Source: Gracilibacter sp. BRH_c7a (GTDB lineage: Bacteria > Bacillota > Desulfitobacteriia > Desulfitobacteriales > Syntrophobotulaceae). From it: DNA of 64,000 bases. Within the stretch, counting starts at the first letter, position 1, and each line of letters opens with the position of its first letter. This document shows, in pieces, positions 43,146 to 52,757 of the stretch. The translations under genes and the position numbers were made by a program. The notes beneath the pieces are model-generated. The model was given only the letters and a program-made list of their open reading frames with translations. It was not told where the DNA came from and did no database searches. Where the stretch lies: positions 54,857 through 118,856 of the forward strand of contig LOEZ01000071.1 in NCBI GenBank assembly GCA_001516055.1, read 5' to 3'.

Positions 43146-43437
43146 AAGAATTAAGTCAAGAAAAAGAAGAACAAACCCGCTGTTCATTATATTGATGGGG
43201 ACGGCTTTAATCTTAGCGGGGAGCTGGACATATCAATTATATGAATTGGATAAATCTATGGCAGAAAAGAAAAATGACCTGATTGAGCAGAGAATGCTCA
43301 TAGCTACCCAAAACCAAAAAATGAGAGAAGATATCGAGAAGCTGAATACACCTAGTTATATTGAACAATTAGCTAGAGATAAACTTGGGCTAGTTCGTAA
43401 AGGCGAGATTGTAATAGCACCAAAGCTTCCTGATTAA
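43138..43437 (+). CDS. divIC: Septum formation initiator DivIC/FtsB family
   Basis: 99 residues from ATG 43138 inside the previous gene's end; GGAGG at 43121-43125. One membrane helix (about 16-35: PLFIILMGTALILAGSWTY), then an extracellular coiled coil (40-75) and the conserved IEQLARDKLGLVRKGEIVI. DivIC bridges FtsL and DivIB in the divisome. The basic N-terminus (KSRKRRTN) is cytoplasmic. yabR (S1-domain gene), which follows divIC in Bacillus, is absent here. Confidence 0.92.
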   Translation: MSERIKSRKRRTNPLFIILMGTALILAGSWTYQLYELDKSMAEKKNDLIEQRMLIATQNQKMREDIEKLNTPSYIEQLARDKLGLVRKGEIVIAPKLPD

Positions 43438-43452
43438 ACAGATAAAAGAAGT

Positions 43453-43492
43453 AAGCTGTTTGTTTCTGAATTTAGAGACAAACAGCTTTTTT
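43453..43492 (+). terminator. Terminator of divIC
   Basis: AAGCTGTTTGT (43453-43463) pairs with ACAAACAGCTT (43478-43488), with four more pairs inside, and six T's follow. Confidence 0.87.
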
Positions 43493-43600
43493 ATTCGCTT
43501 AAAATGTAGTTTTGTGTCAACAATATCTAATAATTTGTTTTCTTAACGCATGGAGGAAAGTATCTTGCAGAAGAATCCATAATGATAGCAGGGAACTATT

Positions 43601-43640
43601 ACTCGAATAGACAAGCTTCGCAAAGGCCATAGGCTATAAT
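43601..43640 (+). promoter_or_regulatory. spoIIE promoter with 21-bp spacer and possible Spo0A box
   Basis: TAGACA (43608-43613) and TATAAT (43635-43640) are separated by 21 bp. This over-long spacing is known for the Spo0A-activated SigA promoters of Bacillus spoIIE and spoIIG. ACTCGAA (43601-43607), directly before the -35, matches the 0A box TGTCGAA at 5 of 7 positions. It lies 29 nt before spoIIE. Confidence 0.6.
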
Positions 43641-43668
43641 TATCCCATATTATGGAAGAGGTGGACAT

Positions 43669-45762
43669 ATGGCTGAATGGGCAACTCTAAAGGCAAAACG
43701 TGTAATAAATCATTTTTCGGGGTCCTTCATAATCTACTTATTTTTAGCACTCTTCGGTTGCCTGATGGCGAGGGCAAATATTCTTTCAATATATCCTTTC
43801 GCTATAGCTTACATCGCTGTTTTAGCACTGGATAATAAGAAAAATATTTTACCAGGTTTGCTGGGAATAATAGTTGGATTATTTTCCGTTCAAAGTACCA
43901 TCCTATATTTGCAGGTATTACCGAGTGTATTGTTATGTGCAATTACTATTCCCAAACTCAAAAATCGTCCAGCAGAGCTAGTCATCCTACCAATATTAAC
44001 GGCGCTCTTTACTATGATATCTGGCATTGGCTCTTTATGGGCAGTTAAGGGATTGGGGGAAGAGTCATTAATACTTTTAGTAGCCCAAGGTGCTTTAGTA
44101 GCTGGATTTTCGATAATTTTCTACTATGCTTTACAACATAAAGATAGTTTAATGAAAGGTAGTTTTAATGGGGAACAAGGTTTAGCATGGATTTTGACTC
44201 TTACTGTTTTACTTAGTGGCTTACAAGGATTGAATATTGGACAGATAAACTTCCAAGTTGTTGTTCTTGGTTTTTTTGTTCTATACATCGCCCACAGATT
44301 TGGAGCTGGTACCGCTGCAGGTGCCGGAGCAATATTCGGTTTTTTACTGAGGTGGAAATTTGGTATAGATAATCTAATAGATGCGGGAATATATGGATTA
44401 TTAGGATTTGTCTGTGGAGGATTTAGAACTTTTGGTAAAATCGGTTTAGCCATATCCTATACAGCTGTTGTTCTCATGGTAACCTTTTTTGTTAACGAAG
44501 GTTTTCTATCTTCACATCTGTATTCTTCTGCTCTTGGTTTAGTACTATTTCTTATTTTCCCAGGAAAAAGAAAGGAAAAAACTTTTAACAGAAATAGAGT
44601 AATGCCAGAAATCGAGACTACGGTGAGTAAAGTGAAAACTCTCTCCCAGATTTTTGATCAACTTGCTTACAGTTTTCAAGCCGCTGGACTCGAATCACAA
44701 CTAAAGCCTGAAGTTCCAGAATTGATGAATATTTTAGTGGAAAGGGTTTGTAAAAATTGTCCTACAGTTAATTATTGTTGGGAGAGAGAGTTCTATCGTA
44801 CTTACAACTTTATGTTTGATTTATTTGTTTACCAAGAGACTGAACTAGATTTTGAGGAAGCACAAATAGAAGATTTGCCACCAGAGTGGAAAAAGTACTG
44901 TGGTAGGCTCCAAGAAATGATTATCGCTGCGCGTTTTATTATGGAGCAACAAAAAGATAGAGAAGTATGGCAGAAACGCTTAGCTTTAAACAGGGAAGCT
45001 TTAGCTGATCAGTATAGAAATGTTTCTCAAGTAATTGGACACCTGGCTCGTGAGCTACACTCCAGACACAATATCGAAGAAGGAAAACCTTTAGTCTGGT
45101 CGCGGCATCATCGTCAAAAATTCGATATCGGAGTAGGCTCCTTTATCAAGAGCGGTAATAGTATTAGTGGAGATAATTATAATTCTATTCCACTTTCTCA
45201 ACACAAGAGTGCTGTAATTGTCTGTGATGGAATGGGGGTAGGAGAAGAAGCAGCTAGAATGAGTTCTGCGGCACTAACTATTTTAGAACAACTGCTAAGT
45301 ACGGGGTTCGAGCCTGAAGGTGCTGTAAAGGCTTTGAATTCAATCTTAGTCCTCCGTTCCCCAGAAGAAAGTTTTGTGACAGTTGATATGACTGTTTTAG
45401 ACTTGGATGCTCAGTCGGCAAGCTTAATCAAGATTGGGGCTGCTCCCACTTATATCATAAGTAAAGATAGGGTAGAAACCGTTGTAACTTCCAGTCTTCC
45501 TGTTGGAATTCTGAATGACATTGATATCCCTGTGATCGATGTAGTATTTAAGGACCAAATATTAGTTATCGTAACGGATGGAGTGTTGGATGTGGTTAAA
45601 ACAGAAAGTGATTGGTTAAGAGAGTATCTAGAGAATACTAGATGCAAAAGTTCACAGGAATTAGCAGATAATATTGTCCAAGAAGCGATAAGACTTGCGG
45701 ATGGATGCCTAGAAGATGATGGAGTAGTATTAGTGCTACAAAGAAAGGATATAGAAGGTTAA
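43669..45762 (+). CDS. spoIIE: Stage II sporulation protein E (PP2C phosphatase)
   Basis: 697 residues, ATG 43669 after GAGGTGG. The N-terminal 300 residues are about ten membrane helices; a cytoplasmic central region (about 300-490) has a cysteine cluster CKNCPTVNYCW; the C-terminal 200 residues form the PP2C phosphatase with SGDNYNSIPL, VIVCDGMGVGEEAARMS and VTDGVLDVV. SpoIIE dephosphorylates SpoIIAA to activate SigF in the forespore and helps polar septation with FtsZ. It is about 130 residues shorter than Bacillus SpoIIE, mostly in the central region. The promoter upstream looks Spo0A-dependent. Confidence 0.95.
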   Translation: MAEWATLKAKRVINHFSGSFIIYLFLALFGCLMARANILSIYPFAIAYIAVLALDNKKNILPGLLGIIVGLFSVQSTILYLQVLPSVLLCAITIPKLKNRPAELVILPILTALFTMISGIGSLWAVKGLGEESLILLVAQGALVAGFSIIFYYALQHKDSLMKGSFNGEQGLAWILTLTVLLSGLQGLNIGQINFQVVVLGFFVLYIAHRFGAGTAAGAGAIFGFLLRWKFGIDNLIDAGIYGLLGFVCGGFRTFGKIGLAISYTAVVLMVTFFVNEGFLSSHLYSSALGLVLFLIFPGKRKEKTFNRNRVMPEIETTVSKVKTLSQIFDQLAYSFQAAGLESQLKPEVPELMNILVERVCKNCPTVNYCWEREFYRTYNFMFDLFVYQETELDFEEAQIEDLPPEWKKYCGRLQEMIIAARFIMEQQKDREVWQKRLALNREALADQYRNVSQVIGHLARELHSRHNIEEGKPLVWSRHHRQKFDIGVGSFIKSGNSISGDNYNSIPLSQHKSAVIVCDGMGVGEEAARMSSAALTILEQLLSTGFEPEGAVKALNSILVLRSPEESFVTVDMTVLDLDAQSASLIKIGAAPTYIISKDRVETVVTSSLPVGILNDIDIPVIDVVFKDQILVIVTDGVLDVVKTESDWLREYLENTRCKSSQELADNIVQEAIRLADGCLEDDGVVLVLQRKDIEG

Positions 45763-45930
45763 TAATTATTAAAAGAATACAGCATATTAAGATAGAAGCT
45801 ATTATTTGTTTATTAGAAATTAAGGATATGGGTAATAATATGAAAGTTAGAATAATAGACCCTTTGACAAAATGCAAAAATAGATAGAGAATACATATAA
45901 AGAGGTTATCAATTGTAGGAGAGACGGTAA

Positions 45931-47322
45931 ATGTATGCCAGATTGAGTACGGAAATTTTACCGAGGTTAATCCTTCCCCATTCTAGGATATTAGCTGCGG
46001 TTTCAGGCGGGCCTGATTCCATTGCTATGGGGCATATTATCTGGCGATATATGAATGAAAATAAGAATCTGAATATATCTTTGATAATAAGTCATATTAA
46101 CCACAGGGTAAGAGAGGAAGCAGAGGAAGAAGCAGAGCTAGTAAGGAACATAGCCCAAAAATGGGGTGTTCAATTTATTTTGCACGAGTTTAATGCTAAA
46201 GAAAATGCTGAGATAGTTAAAAAGGGGTTTCAAGAGGCTTCCAGAGATTGGCGCTATAAACGTTGGCAGGAAGACATGCAGCGCTATGGTTGCGATTTAC
46301 TAGCTACAGCTCACCATTTAGATGATCAGGCTGAGACAGTTCTTTATCGTCTTATCAGAGGAAGTGGAACTACCGGCTTAGCAGGTATCTATCCTCGAAA
46401 AGGAAATGTTATCAGGCCTCTTCTTTCTGTCTTAAAAGCAGAGATTATCGAATATTGTCAAGAGCAGAAGCTTGCATATGCTATTGATAAAAGCAACTTT
46501 GAACCAATTTATGATCGCAATAGGATTAGAATTGAACTTTTACCGGAACTAGAAAGAAAATATAATGATAAAATCCAACAAGCTCTGGGTAGGACTGCCG
46601 AAATACTACGTTGGGATGAGGATTACATTAACAACCAAGTGGATATTATCTGGGATAGATACTGTACGTATGAAAGTGATAATAAAGTAGTTATTTCTCT
46701 TGAAGCATGGGAACAACCAAAGGCCATTCTTTCTCGTTTATTACGCAGAGCAGCTACTCGGATTACTGGAGAGACCCGAGGACTAGATTATAAGTTCATC
46801 ATATTGATAATTGATGAAGGAATAAAAACAGGCTGGCGTCAGGATTTACCAGGAATGTGGGTTGAAGCTACGAAGAATGGCTTTTTCTTTTTTAGGAGAG
46901 AACTAGAACAAGTAGATGAATATTTACCATACTATCAAACAGACGAAAAGCACTTAAATTTGGGGATATGGGTTGAGATTCCAGAAGCAGGTTTACGAGT
47001 AGGAATTCAGAAATCATGTGTAACAGAAAAGGAGATTATCTGGTCTACTGAGATTGACGAACTTCAGTTCACCAAATTAAATCAGACTTTAGTGTATCGA
47101 GCTAGAAAGCCGGGAGACCGTATGTATTTTAAAAAAATAGGGCATAAAGCAATTAAGAAGGTATTTCAAGATGAAGGAATCACGGCTAAAGAACGAGATA
47201 CACTGCCTGTAATTGCTACTAAAGATCTTGTAATATGGATACCTGGAGTTTGTCGAAGTGATAGCCTAATCCCAGTCGATTCAACATCTTCAAAACTATA
47301 CTGTTTAATTACTACAATGTGA
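45931..47322 (+). CDS. tilS: tRNA(Ile)-lysidine synthase
   Basis: 463 residues, ATG 45931 after GTAGGAGAGAC. The PP-loop SGGPDS (25-30) starts the N-terminal ATPase domain; ATAHHLDDQAETVLYRLIRGSG follows, and the C-terminal substrate domain ends RKPGDRMYFKKIGHKAIKKV. TilS converts C34 of tRNA-Ile(CAU) to lysidine so that it reads AUA. Length matches Bacillus (472 aa). hpt, usually between tilS and ftsH, is missing. Confidence 0.95.
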   Translation: MYARLSTEILPRLILPHSRILAAVSGGPDSIAMGHIIWRYMNENKNLNISLIISHINHRVREEAEEEAELVRNIAQKWGVQFILHEFNAKENAEIVKKGFQEASRDWRYKRWQEDMQRYGCDLLATAHHLDDQAETVLYRLIRGSGTTGLAGIYPRKGNVIRPLLSVLKAEIIEYCQEQKLAYAIDKSNFEPIYDRNRIRIELLPELERKYNDKIQQALGRTAEILRWDEDYINNQVDIIWDRYCTYESDNKVVISLEAWEQPKAILSRLLRRAATRITGETRGLDYKFIILIIDEGIKTGWRQDLPGMWVEATKNGFFFFRRELEQVDEYLPYYQTDEKHLNLGIWVEIPEAGLRVGIQKSCVTEKEIIWSTEIDELQFTKLNQTLVYRARKPGDRMYFKKIGHKAIKKVFQDEGITAKERDTLPVIATKDLVIWIPGVCRSDSLIPVDSTSSKLYCLITTM

Positions 47323-47344
47323 GTCATACTCCAGTTTGAATTGA

Positions 47345-47373
47345 TTGTAAAAAAAAAATCACCGTGTTATAAT
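47345..47373 (+). promoter_or_regulatory. SigA-type promoter of ftsH
   Basis: TTGTAA (47345-47350), 17-bp spacer, TATAAT (47368-47373), 60 nt before the TTG start. Confidence 0.65.
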
Positions 47374-47433
47374 ATTCGTATTGTTTTTATGGATGTCTGT
47401 CATTGTTCCCGTAAGAGAGGAGGATCTACGGAT

Positions 47434-49365
47434 TTGAAAATATTCAAAAATGTCGCAGTTTACTTATTGATTATCTTACTCGCCATACTTCTAATTAAAT
47501 GGGCCAATCCTCCTGCTGAGATAGATAAAAGCCTTGATTATAATGGATTTAAGCAAGCGATTGCTTCGGGCAAGGTTAGTGAAGTTTCAGCAGTAGTTGA
47601 TGATCAGGTTAACGTTTATACTGTCAAGATGAAAGATGGTAAAACATACGAAGTCAATGGTCCTAGGGGTGACCAGAAAATAATTGACGATTTCGAAAAA
47701 TATAATTTGAACGTCAAATTTGACCCACCTCCTACAACTCCGTGGTGGTTTTCGATTCTACCAACGTTAATTCTATTCATTTTAATATTTGGGTTATTCT
47801 TCTATATGATGCAGCAGACACAAGGTGGCGGCAACAAAGTAATGCAATTCGGAAAAAGTAAAGCCAGACTTGTGACGGACGATCATAAGATTACTTTTAA
47901 GGATGTTGCGGGAGTAGACGAAGTTAAAGAAGAATTGGAAGAGATAGTAGAATTTCTCAAAGCACCCAAAAAGTTTAGTGAGATTGGGGCCAAAATACCA
48001 AAAGGGGTACTTCTCTTTGGTCCTCCAGGAACAGGGAAGACCTTACTGGCTAGAGCAGTTTCAGGTGAAGCTGGAGTTCCATTCTTTAGCATTAGTGGCT
48101 CAGACTTTGTTGAGATGTTTGTCGGAGTTGGAGCATCCAGGGTTAGGGATTTATTCGACCAAGCAAAAAAGAATTCTCCTTGTATAGTTTTTATCGATGA
48201 AATAGATGCTGTCGGACGTCAACGTGGTGCTGGATTAGGTGGTGGACACGATGAACGCGAACAAACACTGAATCAGCTTCTGGTAGAAATGGACGGCTTT
48301 ACCGGAAATGAAGGAATTATTATAATAGCTGCTACCAACCGTTCGGATATCTTAGACCCAGCACTTCTTCGACCTGGGCGATTTGACCGACAGGTTGTGG
48401 TCACTCTTCCTGATATCAAGGGTAGGGAAGAAATTCTTAGAGTTCACGTAAAAGGTAAGCCCTTAATGCCAAAAGTTGATTTAAGCGTTTTGGCGCGGAG
48501 AACACCAGGCTTTACAGGGGCAGACTTAGCAAATTTAATTAATGAAGCTGCTCTGCTTTCTGCTCGTCGTAATGAGAAGAAGATTGGCATGAAAGCCTTG
48601 GAAGACTCGATTGAAAGAGTAATAGCAGGTCCTGAGAAAAAAAGCAGAGTGATTAGTGATTTTGAAAAGAAATTGGTTTCTTATCATGAAGCTGGACATG
48701 CTTTAATCGGTGAATACCTGCCCCATACCGACCCTCTTCATAAAGTTTCCATTATTCCTAGAGGCAATGCTGGGGGCTATACTTTGCTCTTGCCTAAGGA
48801 AGATCGAAACTATATGACCAAGTCTCAACTTCTTGATCAAGTGACTATGCTTCTTGGAGGAAGAGTGGCCGAGGCATTGGTTCTGCATGAGATAAGCACG
48901 GGGGCTTCTAATGATTTGGAACGTGCAACCGGAATTGTCAGAAAGATGATTACTGAACTTGGAATGTCTGAAGAGCTAGGACCTGTTACCTTCGGACACA
49001 AAGAGCAGCAAGTATTCTTAGGAAGAGATATCTCCCGAGATCGAAATTATAGTGAATCCGTAGCCCAGGCTATTGATAATGAGGTGCGCAGAATTATTGA
49101 TGAGTCCTATCAAAAGGCTCAAGATATAATCAATGAAAAAATGGATATTCTCCATGCTATCGCTGAAGGCTTGATGGAGAATGAAACATTAGAAGCAGAA
49201 ACATTCCGAGAGATAATTGCACGTTTTGATGATACGCGTAAGATTGATAATTCTCAGGAGCTGAATGAGGATGAAGATAAATCTGAAGATGAAGAAATAG
49301 TCAAAGAAACTGTTATTGCTTCGGGTGACAAGCAGGAAGAAGAGAAGTCGAATGAGACTTCCTAG
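47434..49365 (+). CDS. ftsH: ATP-dependent zinc metalloprotease FtsH
   Basis: 643 residues from TTG 47434, 10 nt after AGAGGAGG; the frame open from 47341 runs through the promoter and is not coding. Two membrane helices (about 5-23 and 104-128) flank a small outer domain. The AAA module has GPPGTGKT (about 196-203) and [11 protein letters not shown]; the protease domain has the zinc motif HEAGH (about 418-422). The last 40 residues are very acidic. FtsH degrades membrane and regulatory proteins and is needed for sporulation in Bacillus. Confidence 0.97.
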   Translation: MKIFKNVAVYLLIILLAILLIKWANPPAEIDKSLDYNGFKQAIASGKVSEVSAVVDDQVNVYTVKMKDGKTYEVNGPRGDQKIIDDFEKYNLNVKFDPPPTTPWWFSILPTLILFILIFGLFFYMMQQTQGGGNKVMQFGKSKARLVTDDHKITFKDVAGVDEVKEELEEIVEFLKAPKKFSEIGAKIPKGVLLFGPPGTGKTLLARAVSGEAGVPFFSISGSDFVEMFVGVGASRVRDLFDQAKKNSPCIVFIDEIDAVGRQRGAGLGGGHDEREQTLNQLLVEMDGFTGNEGIIIIAATNRSDILDPALLRPGRFDRQVVVTLPDIKGREEILRVHVKGKPLMPKVDLSVLARRTPGFTGADLANLINEAALLSARRNEKKIGMKALEDSIERVIAGPEKKSRVISDFEKKLVSYHEAGHALIGEYLPHTDPLHKVSIIPRGNAGGYTLLLPKEDRNYMTKSQLLDQVTMLLGGRVAEALVLHEISTGASNDLERATGIVRKMITELGMSEELGPVTFGHKEQQVFLGRDISRDRNYSESVAQAIDNEVRRIIDESYQKAQDIINEKMDILHAIAEGLMENETLEAETFREIIARFDDTRKIDNSQELNEDEDKSEDEEIVKETVIASGDKQEEEKSNETS

Positions 49366-49410
49366 AACAGGATTAGAATAAGATTAACAATTGATTAGGA
49401 GGATACTCAG

Positions 49411-49860
49411 TTGCAAAAAACATTTTTAATGCTCAAGCCAGATGCTGTTCAGAGAAGTTTGATTGGAGAAATAATTTCTCGGTTCGAAAGAAAGGGATTA
49501 AAACTTGTTTCTCTGAAACTAATGCAGGTAGATAGAAAGCTTGCTGAAGAACATTATAAGGAACACAAAGGCAAAGCGTTCTTTGAACCTACTGTAGAGT
49601 ACATTATATCTTCACCGATCGTTGCTATGGTATGGGAAGGCAAGAATGTTGTATCTCTAGCTAGAGAAATGATGGGGGCCACCAATCCCGCAAATGCTGC
49701 TTCCGGCTCTATAAGAGGGAGTTATGCTGTCGATATCAGCAGAAATATAATTCACGGTTCAGACTCTGTAGAAAGTGCTGAGAGGGAAATAGCCTTGTAC
49801 TTTAAACCTGAGGAAATCCTAGCCTATGATAAGGCAGGAGATTCTTGGTTGAGTGAGTAA
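49411..49860 (+). CDS. ndk: Nucleoside diphosphate kinase
   Basis: 149 residues, TTG 49411 after AGGAGG. Motifs: TFLMLKPDAVQRSLIGEII, GATNPANAASGSIRG and RNIIHGSDSVESAEREIA (catalytic His in IIHGSDS). It equilibrates nucleoside di- and triphosphates. It lies 45 nt after ftsH with no terminator between, so they may share a transcript; a strong terminator follows. Confidence 0.97.
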   Translation: MQKTFLMLKPDAVQRSLIGEIISRFERKGLKLVSLKLMQVDRKLAEEHYKEHKGKAFFEPTVEYIISSPIVAMVWEGKNVVSLAREMMGATNPANAASGSIRGSYAVDISRNIIHGSDSVESAEREIALYFKPEEILAYDKAGDSWLSE

Positions 49861-49864
49861 ATAC

Positions 49865-49890
49865 AAGGACACCCTTAGGGGTGTCCTTTT
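49865..49890 (+). terminator. Terminator of ftsH-ndk
   Basis: AAGGACACCC (49865-49874) pairs with GGGTGTCCTT (49879-49888), TTAG loop, T-run at the end. Confidence 0.9.
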
Positions 49891-49946
49891 CTTAAAGCCT
49901 TTAAATGATTAATTTGATTAATTTATTCTAAATCGAGGTGAATGAG

Positions 49947-50654
49947 ATGCCAATAAAAAATAAGTCGGCAATTATCCTGATAACAGTGAGTATGCTGATA
50001 GTTGGTATCTTTTCAATGATTATTGTTAAAGCATATCAAAAAACTGGTGAAGTAAGCCGTCCAGACTCAAATCTGCCAAGCCTTCTTCAGTTGGAGATAG
50101 AAAATGAACAATTGACCAAAGAGAACGAAAAACTCTGGAAGGAGCTTACTCGGCTACAGGCTGGACAAAGTGCAGCAGCTTTAGCTTCGGAACAACTTGA
50201 AGAGGGTAGATTAAATGCCGGTTTTACTCCGCTTACGGGTTCAGGCATTAGAATTATTCTGGATGATTCTGATCAGGAAGAACGTACTTCCCAATTTGCA
50301 AACTATGTTATCCATGAGGAATATATAAGGTCATTGGTTAATATTCTCTGGAATGGTGGTGCGGAAGCCATCGCCGTTAATGACCAGCGAATAACAACAC
50401 ATGCTGAGATTTTCTGCAGCGGAGCTTATATTCAGATTAACGGGACAAGACAGATGCCTCCTTATGAGATATTGGCTATAGGAAATCAAAATAATCTCCA
50501 ATCTGCGCTTCAGTTCTATTTTTGGGATAAGCTTGGAGAATACCAACAACAATATGGAATAACTCGTACACTAGAGGTTCCGGAAGAGCCAATAATTATC
50601 CCAGCTGCCAAGGAGTATAATTATCGTTATGCTGAGCCGGTTAAGGAGGGTTAG
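49947..50654 (+). CDS. DUF881 membrane-anchored protein (first copy)
   Basis: 235 residues from ATG 49947 after GAGGTG; a GTG at 49938 overlaps that site. One N-terminal membrane helix (about 8-28), a coiled coil (about 45-75: LEIENEQLTKENEKLWKELT), then the DUF881 domain with LTGSGIRIILDDS, VNILWNGGAEAIAVNDQRI and PPYEILAIGNQNNL. DUF881 proteins (YlxW/YlxX types) accompany cell-envelope genes; the role is unknown. It is paired with a paralogue 2 nt downstream. Confidence 0.87.
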   Translation: MPIKNKSAIILITVSMLIVGIFSMIIVKAYQKTGEVSRPDSNLPSLLQLEIENEQLTKENEKLWKELTRLQAGQSAAALASEQLEEGRLNAGFTPLTGSGIRIILDDSDQEERTSQFANYVIHEEYIRSLVNILWNGGAEAIAVNDQRITTHAEIFCSGAYIQINGTRQMPPYEILAIGNQNNLQSALQFYFWDKLGEYQQQYGITRTLEVPEEPIIIPAAKEYNYRYAEPVKEG

Positions 50655-50656
50655 AG

Positions 50657-51358
50657 ATGTTTAATAAACATATTATAACTGTGGCTACTATCGCCGCCGT
50701 GGCTATAGGTTTTCTCATCTCTCTTCAAGTACAGGCGCAGAAGGAAGTAGATATCACCGAAGAAATTCAAAAAGAGAGGCTCGCACAGACAAATGCTGTC
50801 TTGCAAACCTTACAGGATAAGAATAATCTCTTACAGGAAGAATATAAGAAGTTAACCGGTGAACTGGAAAAAGCCAGAAACGAAGATTTGAAGAATCCAT
50901 TTCTGATTGCCAAACTGGACCAGCTCAAAATCGCAGATGGTACAATTTCTGTCCAAGGCCCTGGTATAAAAATGGTTATAAACGATAGTGTGCACGATGC
51001 TCAGGTACCTTTCCCACTCAATACAGATGATTTACGACGGATAATTAACACCATGAAATTCGCAGGAGCTGAAGCAATCAGCGTTAATGGACAAAGGATA
51101 GTTGGTCCGACTTCTATCGTCATGAGCGGGACTTCCACTATTCTTGTTAACTCTGTTCCTATTAGTAGGACAGGAGAATCTTCATATGAGATTTTAGCGA
51201 TAGGTGACCAGAACAAGTTAGTAGACTATGTCACAAAGTTAGAAGCTCTTCCTCTTAGACAAGCTGGAATGAAGGCGGATATAGTACGAGAAATTGTAAC
51301 AATACCTTCTTATAAGGGCGGATATACTATGAATTATGCCAATCAATTAGAGCAATGA
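50657..51358 (+). CDS. DUF881 membrane-anchored protein (second copy)
   Basis: 233 residues, ATG 50657, 2 nt after its paralogue, with GGAGGG in the preceding gene. Same plan: N-terminal helix (IITVATIAAVAIGFLISL), coiled coil (35-75) and DUF881 core with VQGPGIKMVINDS, MKFAGAEAISVNGQRI and SSYEILAIGDQNKL. The two proteins probably arose by duplication and may form a complex at the membrane (inference). A terminator follows. Confidence 0.87.
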   Translation: MFNKHIITVATIAAVAIGFLISLQVQAQKEVDITEEIQKERLAQTNAVLQTLQDKNNLLQEEYKKLTGELEKARNEDLKNPFLIAKLDQLKIADGTISVQGPGIKMVINDSVHDAQVPFPLNTDDLRRIINTMKFAGAEAISVNGQRIVGPTSIVMSGTSTILVNSVPISRTGESSYEILAIGDQNKLVDYVTKLEALPLRQAGMKADIVREIVTIPSYKGGYTMNYANQLEQ

Positions 51359-51388
51359 AATAATTTTAATAAACTAATGGATGTTTTG

Positions 51389-51417
51389 GAGAAGGCTAGA
51401 ATAAGTCTTCTCTTTTT
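51389..51417 (+). terminator. Terminator of the DUF881 pair
   Basis: GAGAAGGCT (51389-51397) pairs with AGTCTTCTC (51404-51412, one G-T), 6-nt loop, five T's. Confidence 0.85.
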
Positions 51418-51426
51418 AATTTGTAC

Positions 51427-51456
51427 TTGCCAAACAATACCAGTTATATTTATACT
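51427..51456 (+). promoter_or_regulatory. SigA-type promoter of folP-folB-folK
   Basis: TTGCCA (51427-51432), 18-bp spacer, TATACT (51451-51456), about 90 nt before folP. Confidence 0.55.
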
Positions 51457-51545
51457 GTTGGGAAAAGAGGATAAATACATTATTAGAGTCCAACAAAATA
51501 ATTTCGAGAGAATATGAGTAAGCTAATAAACAGGGAGGATTTTAC

Positions 51546-52757
51546 ATGCCTTATAATATGCGATGGTTAAAGATAGAGAATCTCCAACAGGCAGAGAAAG
51601 CCCTGATCCAGATAGGGGTAGACACTGCTGGAATTAACTATATGAAGGGTAAGGCAATAACACGTGTTATTAAGCTGGATAAGGTGCGATTAGCAGCGGC
51701 TCATATTTTAAAACAGGAGATGTTATCCCTAGGAGGAGATGCTGCCGTTCATCGCGAGGTTGTAGTCAATGGGATATCCGAAACTGATGTGCTTTTGATG
51801 GGTAACGAGAAACAATTAAAGAGATTAGCCTTAAAATTAAGAGCTCAACCCTTCGGATTAAAGGGAGTAGCTGAAGCGTTAAACCAATTACTGCCTAAAG
51901 TAAATAATTCACCTTCTTTAAATTTGGACTGTAGAGGGAAAATTTTAGAATTGGGCAGTAAAACCATGATTATGGGAATACTGAATGTAACTCCAGATTC
52001 TTTTTCTGATGGTGGCATGTTCCTTAATCATGAATATGCTCTAGAGCAAACTGAAAGCATGGTTACTCAAGGTGCTGATTTAATAGATATAGGTGGAGAA
52101 TCAACTCGTCCTGGATACGTGAGTATTAGCGCTGAGGAAGAATGGGAGAGGCTGAAACCAATAATTACTGAGCTAGTTAAAGGTTGTCCCGTTCCCATCT
52201 CGGTAGATACTCAAAAAGCAGAAGTAGCAGAGAAGGCCTTGGAAGCTGGCGTTCATATGATTAATGATATCTGGGGTCTTCAGAAAGATCCTAAAATGGC
52301 TAAAATCATTGGTCAATATAAAGCACCAATAGTAATAATGCACAATAAAAACAATACTAATTATGATAACTTAATGAGAGAAATCATTGAATTTTTGTCT
52401 CAAAGTATTGATATAGCTTTGGATAACGGAATTAGTCAAAATCAGATTATTATTGATCCAGGAATAGGTTTTGGAAAAACACCGGAACAAAACATGGAAG
52501 TCTTAAGCAGACTGGAAGAACTAAAAATACTGGGGTTCCCCATTCTTCTGGGAGTATCACGGAAATCTGTTATAGGTCGAACACTAGACATTCCTGTTGA
52601 ACAAAGACTTGAACCAACAATAGCACTGGGGACCTTGGGGATTGTTGCAGGAGTTGATATATTGCGAGTACATGATGTGTTAGAGAATAAAAAGGCTGCC
52701 TTAATGGTCGATCAAATTATCAGACGCAAAAGAGGGGTGGATTATGAAGGAAAGTAG
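51546..52757 (+). CDS. folP: Dihydropteroate synthase with N-terminal extension
   Basis: 403 residues, ATG 51546 after GGGAGG. The C-terminal 275 residues are a complete DHPS: MGILNVTPDSFSDGG, IDIGGESTRPGY, PISVDTQKAEVAEKALEAG, then IIDPGIGFGKT and LGVSRKSVIGR. It joins p-aminobenzoate to the pterin pyrophosphate. The first 125 residues are an extra domain (LSLGGDAAVHREVVVNGISE) found in many clostridial DHPS enzymes, function unknown. It overlaps folB by 14 nt. Confidence 0.95.
   Translation: MPYNMRWLKIENLQQAEKALIQIGVDTAGINYMKGKAITRVIKLDKVRLAAAHILKQEMLSLGGDAAVHREVVVNGISETDVLLMGNEKQLKRLALKLRAQPFGLKGVAEALNQLLPKVNNSPSLNLDCRGKILELGSKTMIMGILNVTPDSFSDGGMFLNHEYALEQTESMVTQGADLIDIGGESTRPGYVSISAEEEWERLKPIITELVKGCPVPISVDTQKAEVAEKALEAGVHMINDIWGLQKDPKMAKIIGQYKAPIVIMHNKNNTNYDNLMREIIEFLSQSIDIALDNGISQNQIIIDPGIGFGKTPEQNMEVLSRLEELKILGFPILLGVSRKSVIGRTLDIPVEQRLEPTIALGTLGIVAGVDILRVHDVLENKKAALMVDQIIRRKRGVDYEGK

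Noticed and set aside
45864..45892. TTGACA upstream of tilS as a promoter
   Set aside because: The -35 is perfect, but no reasonable -10 is found at 16-18 bp.
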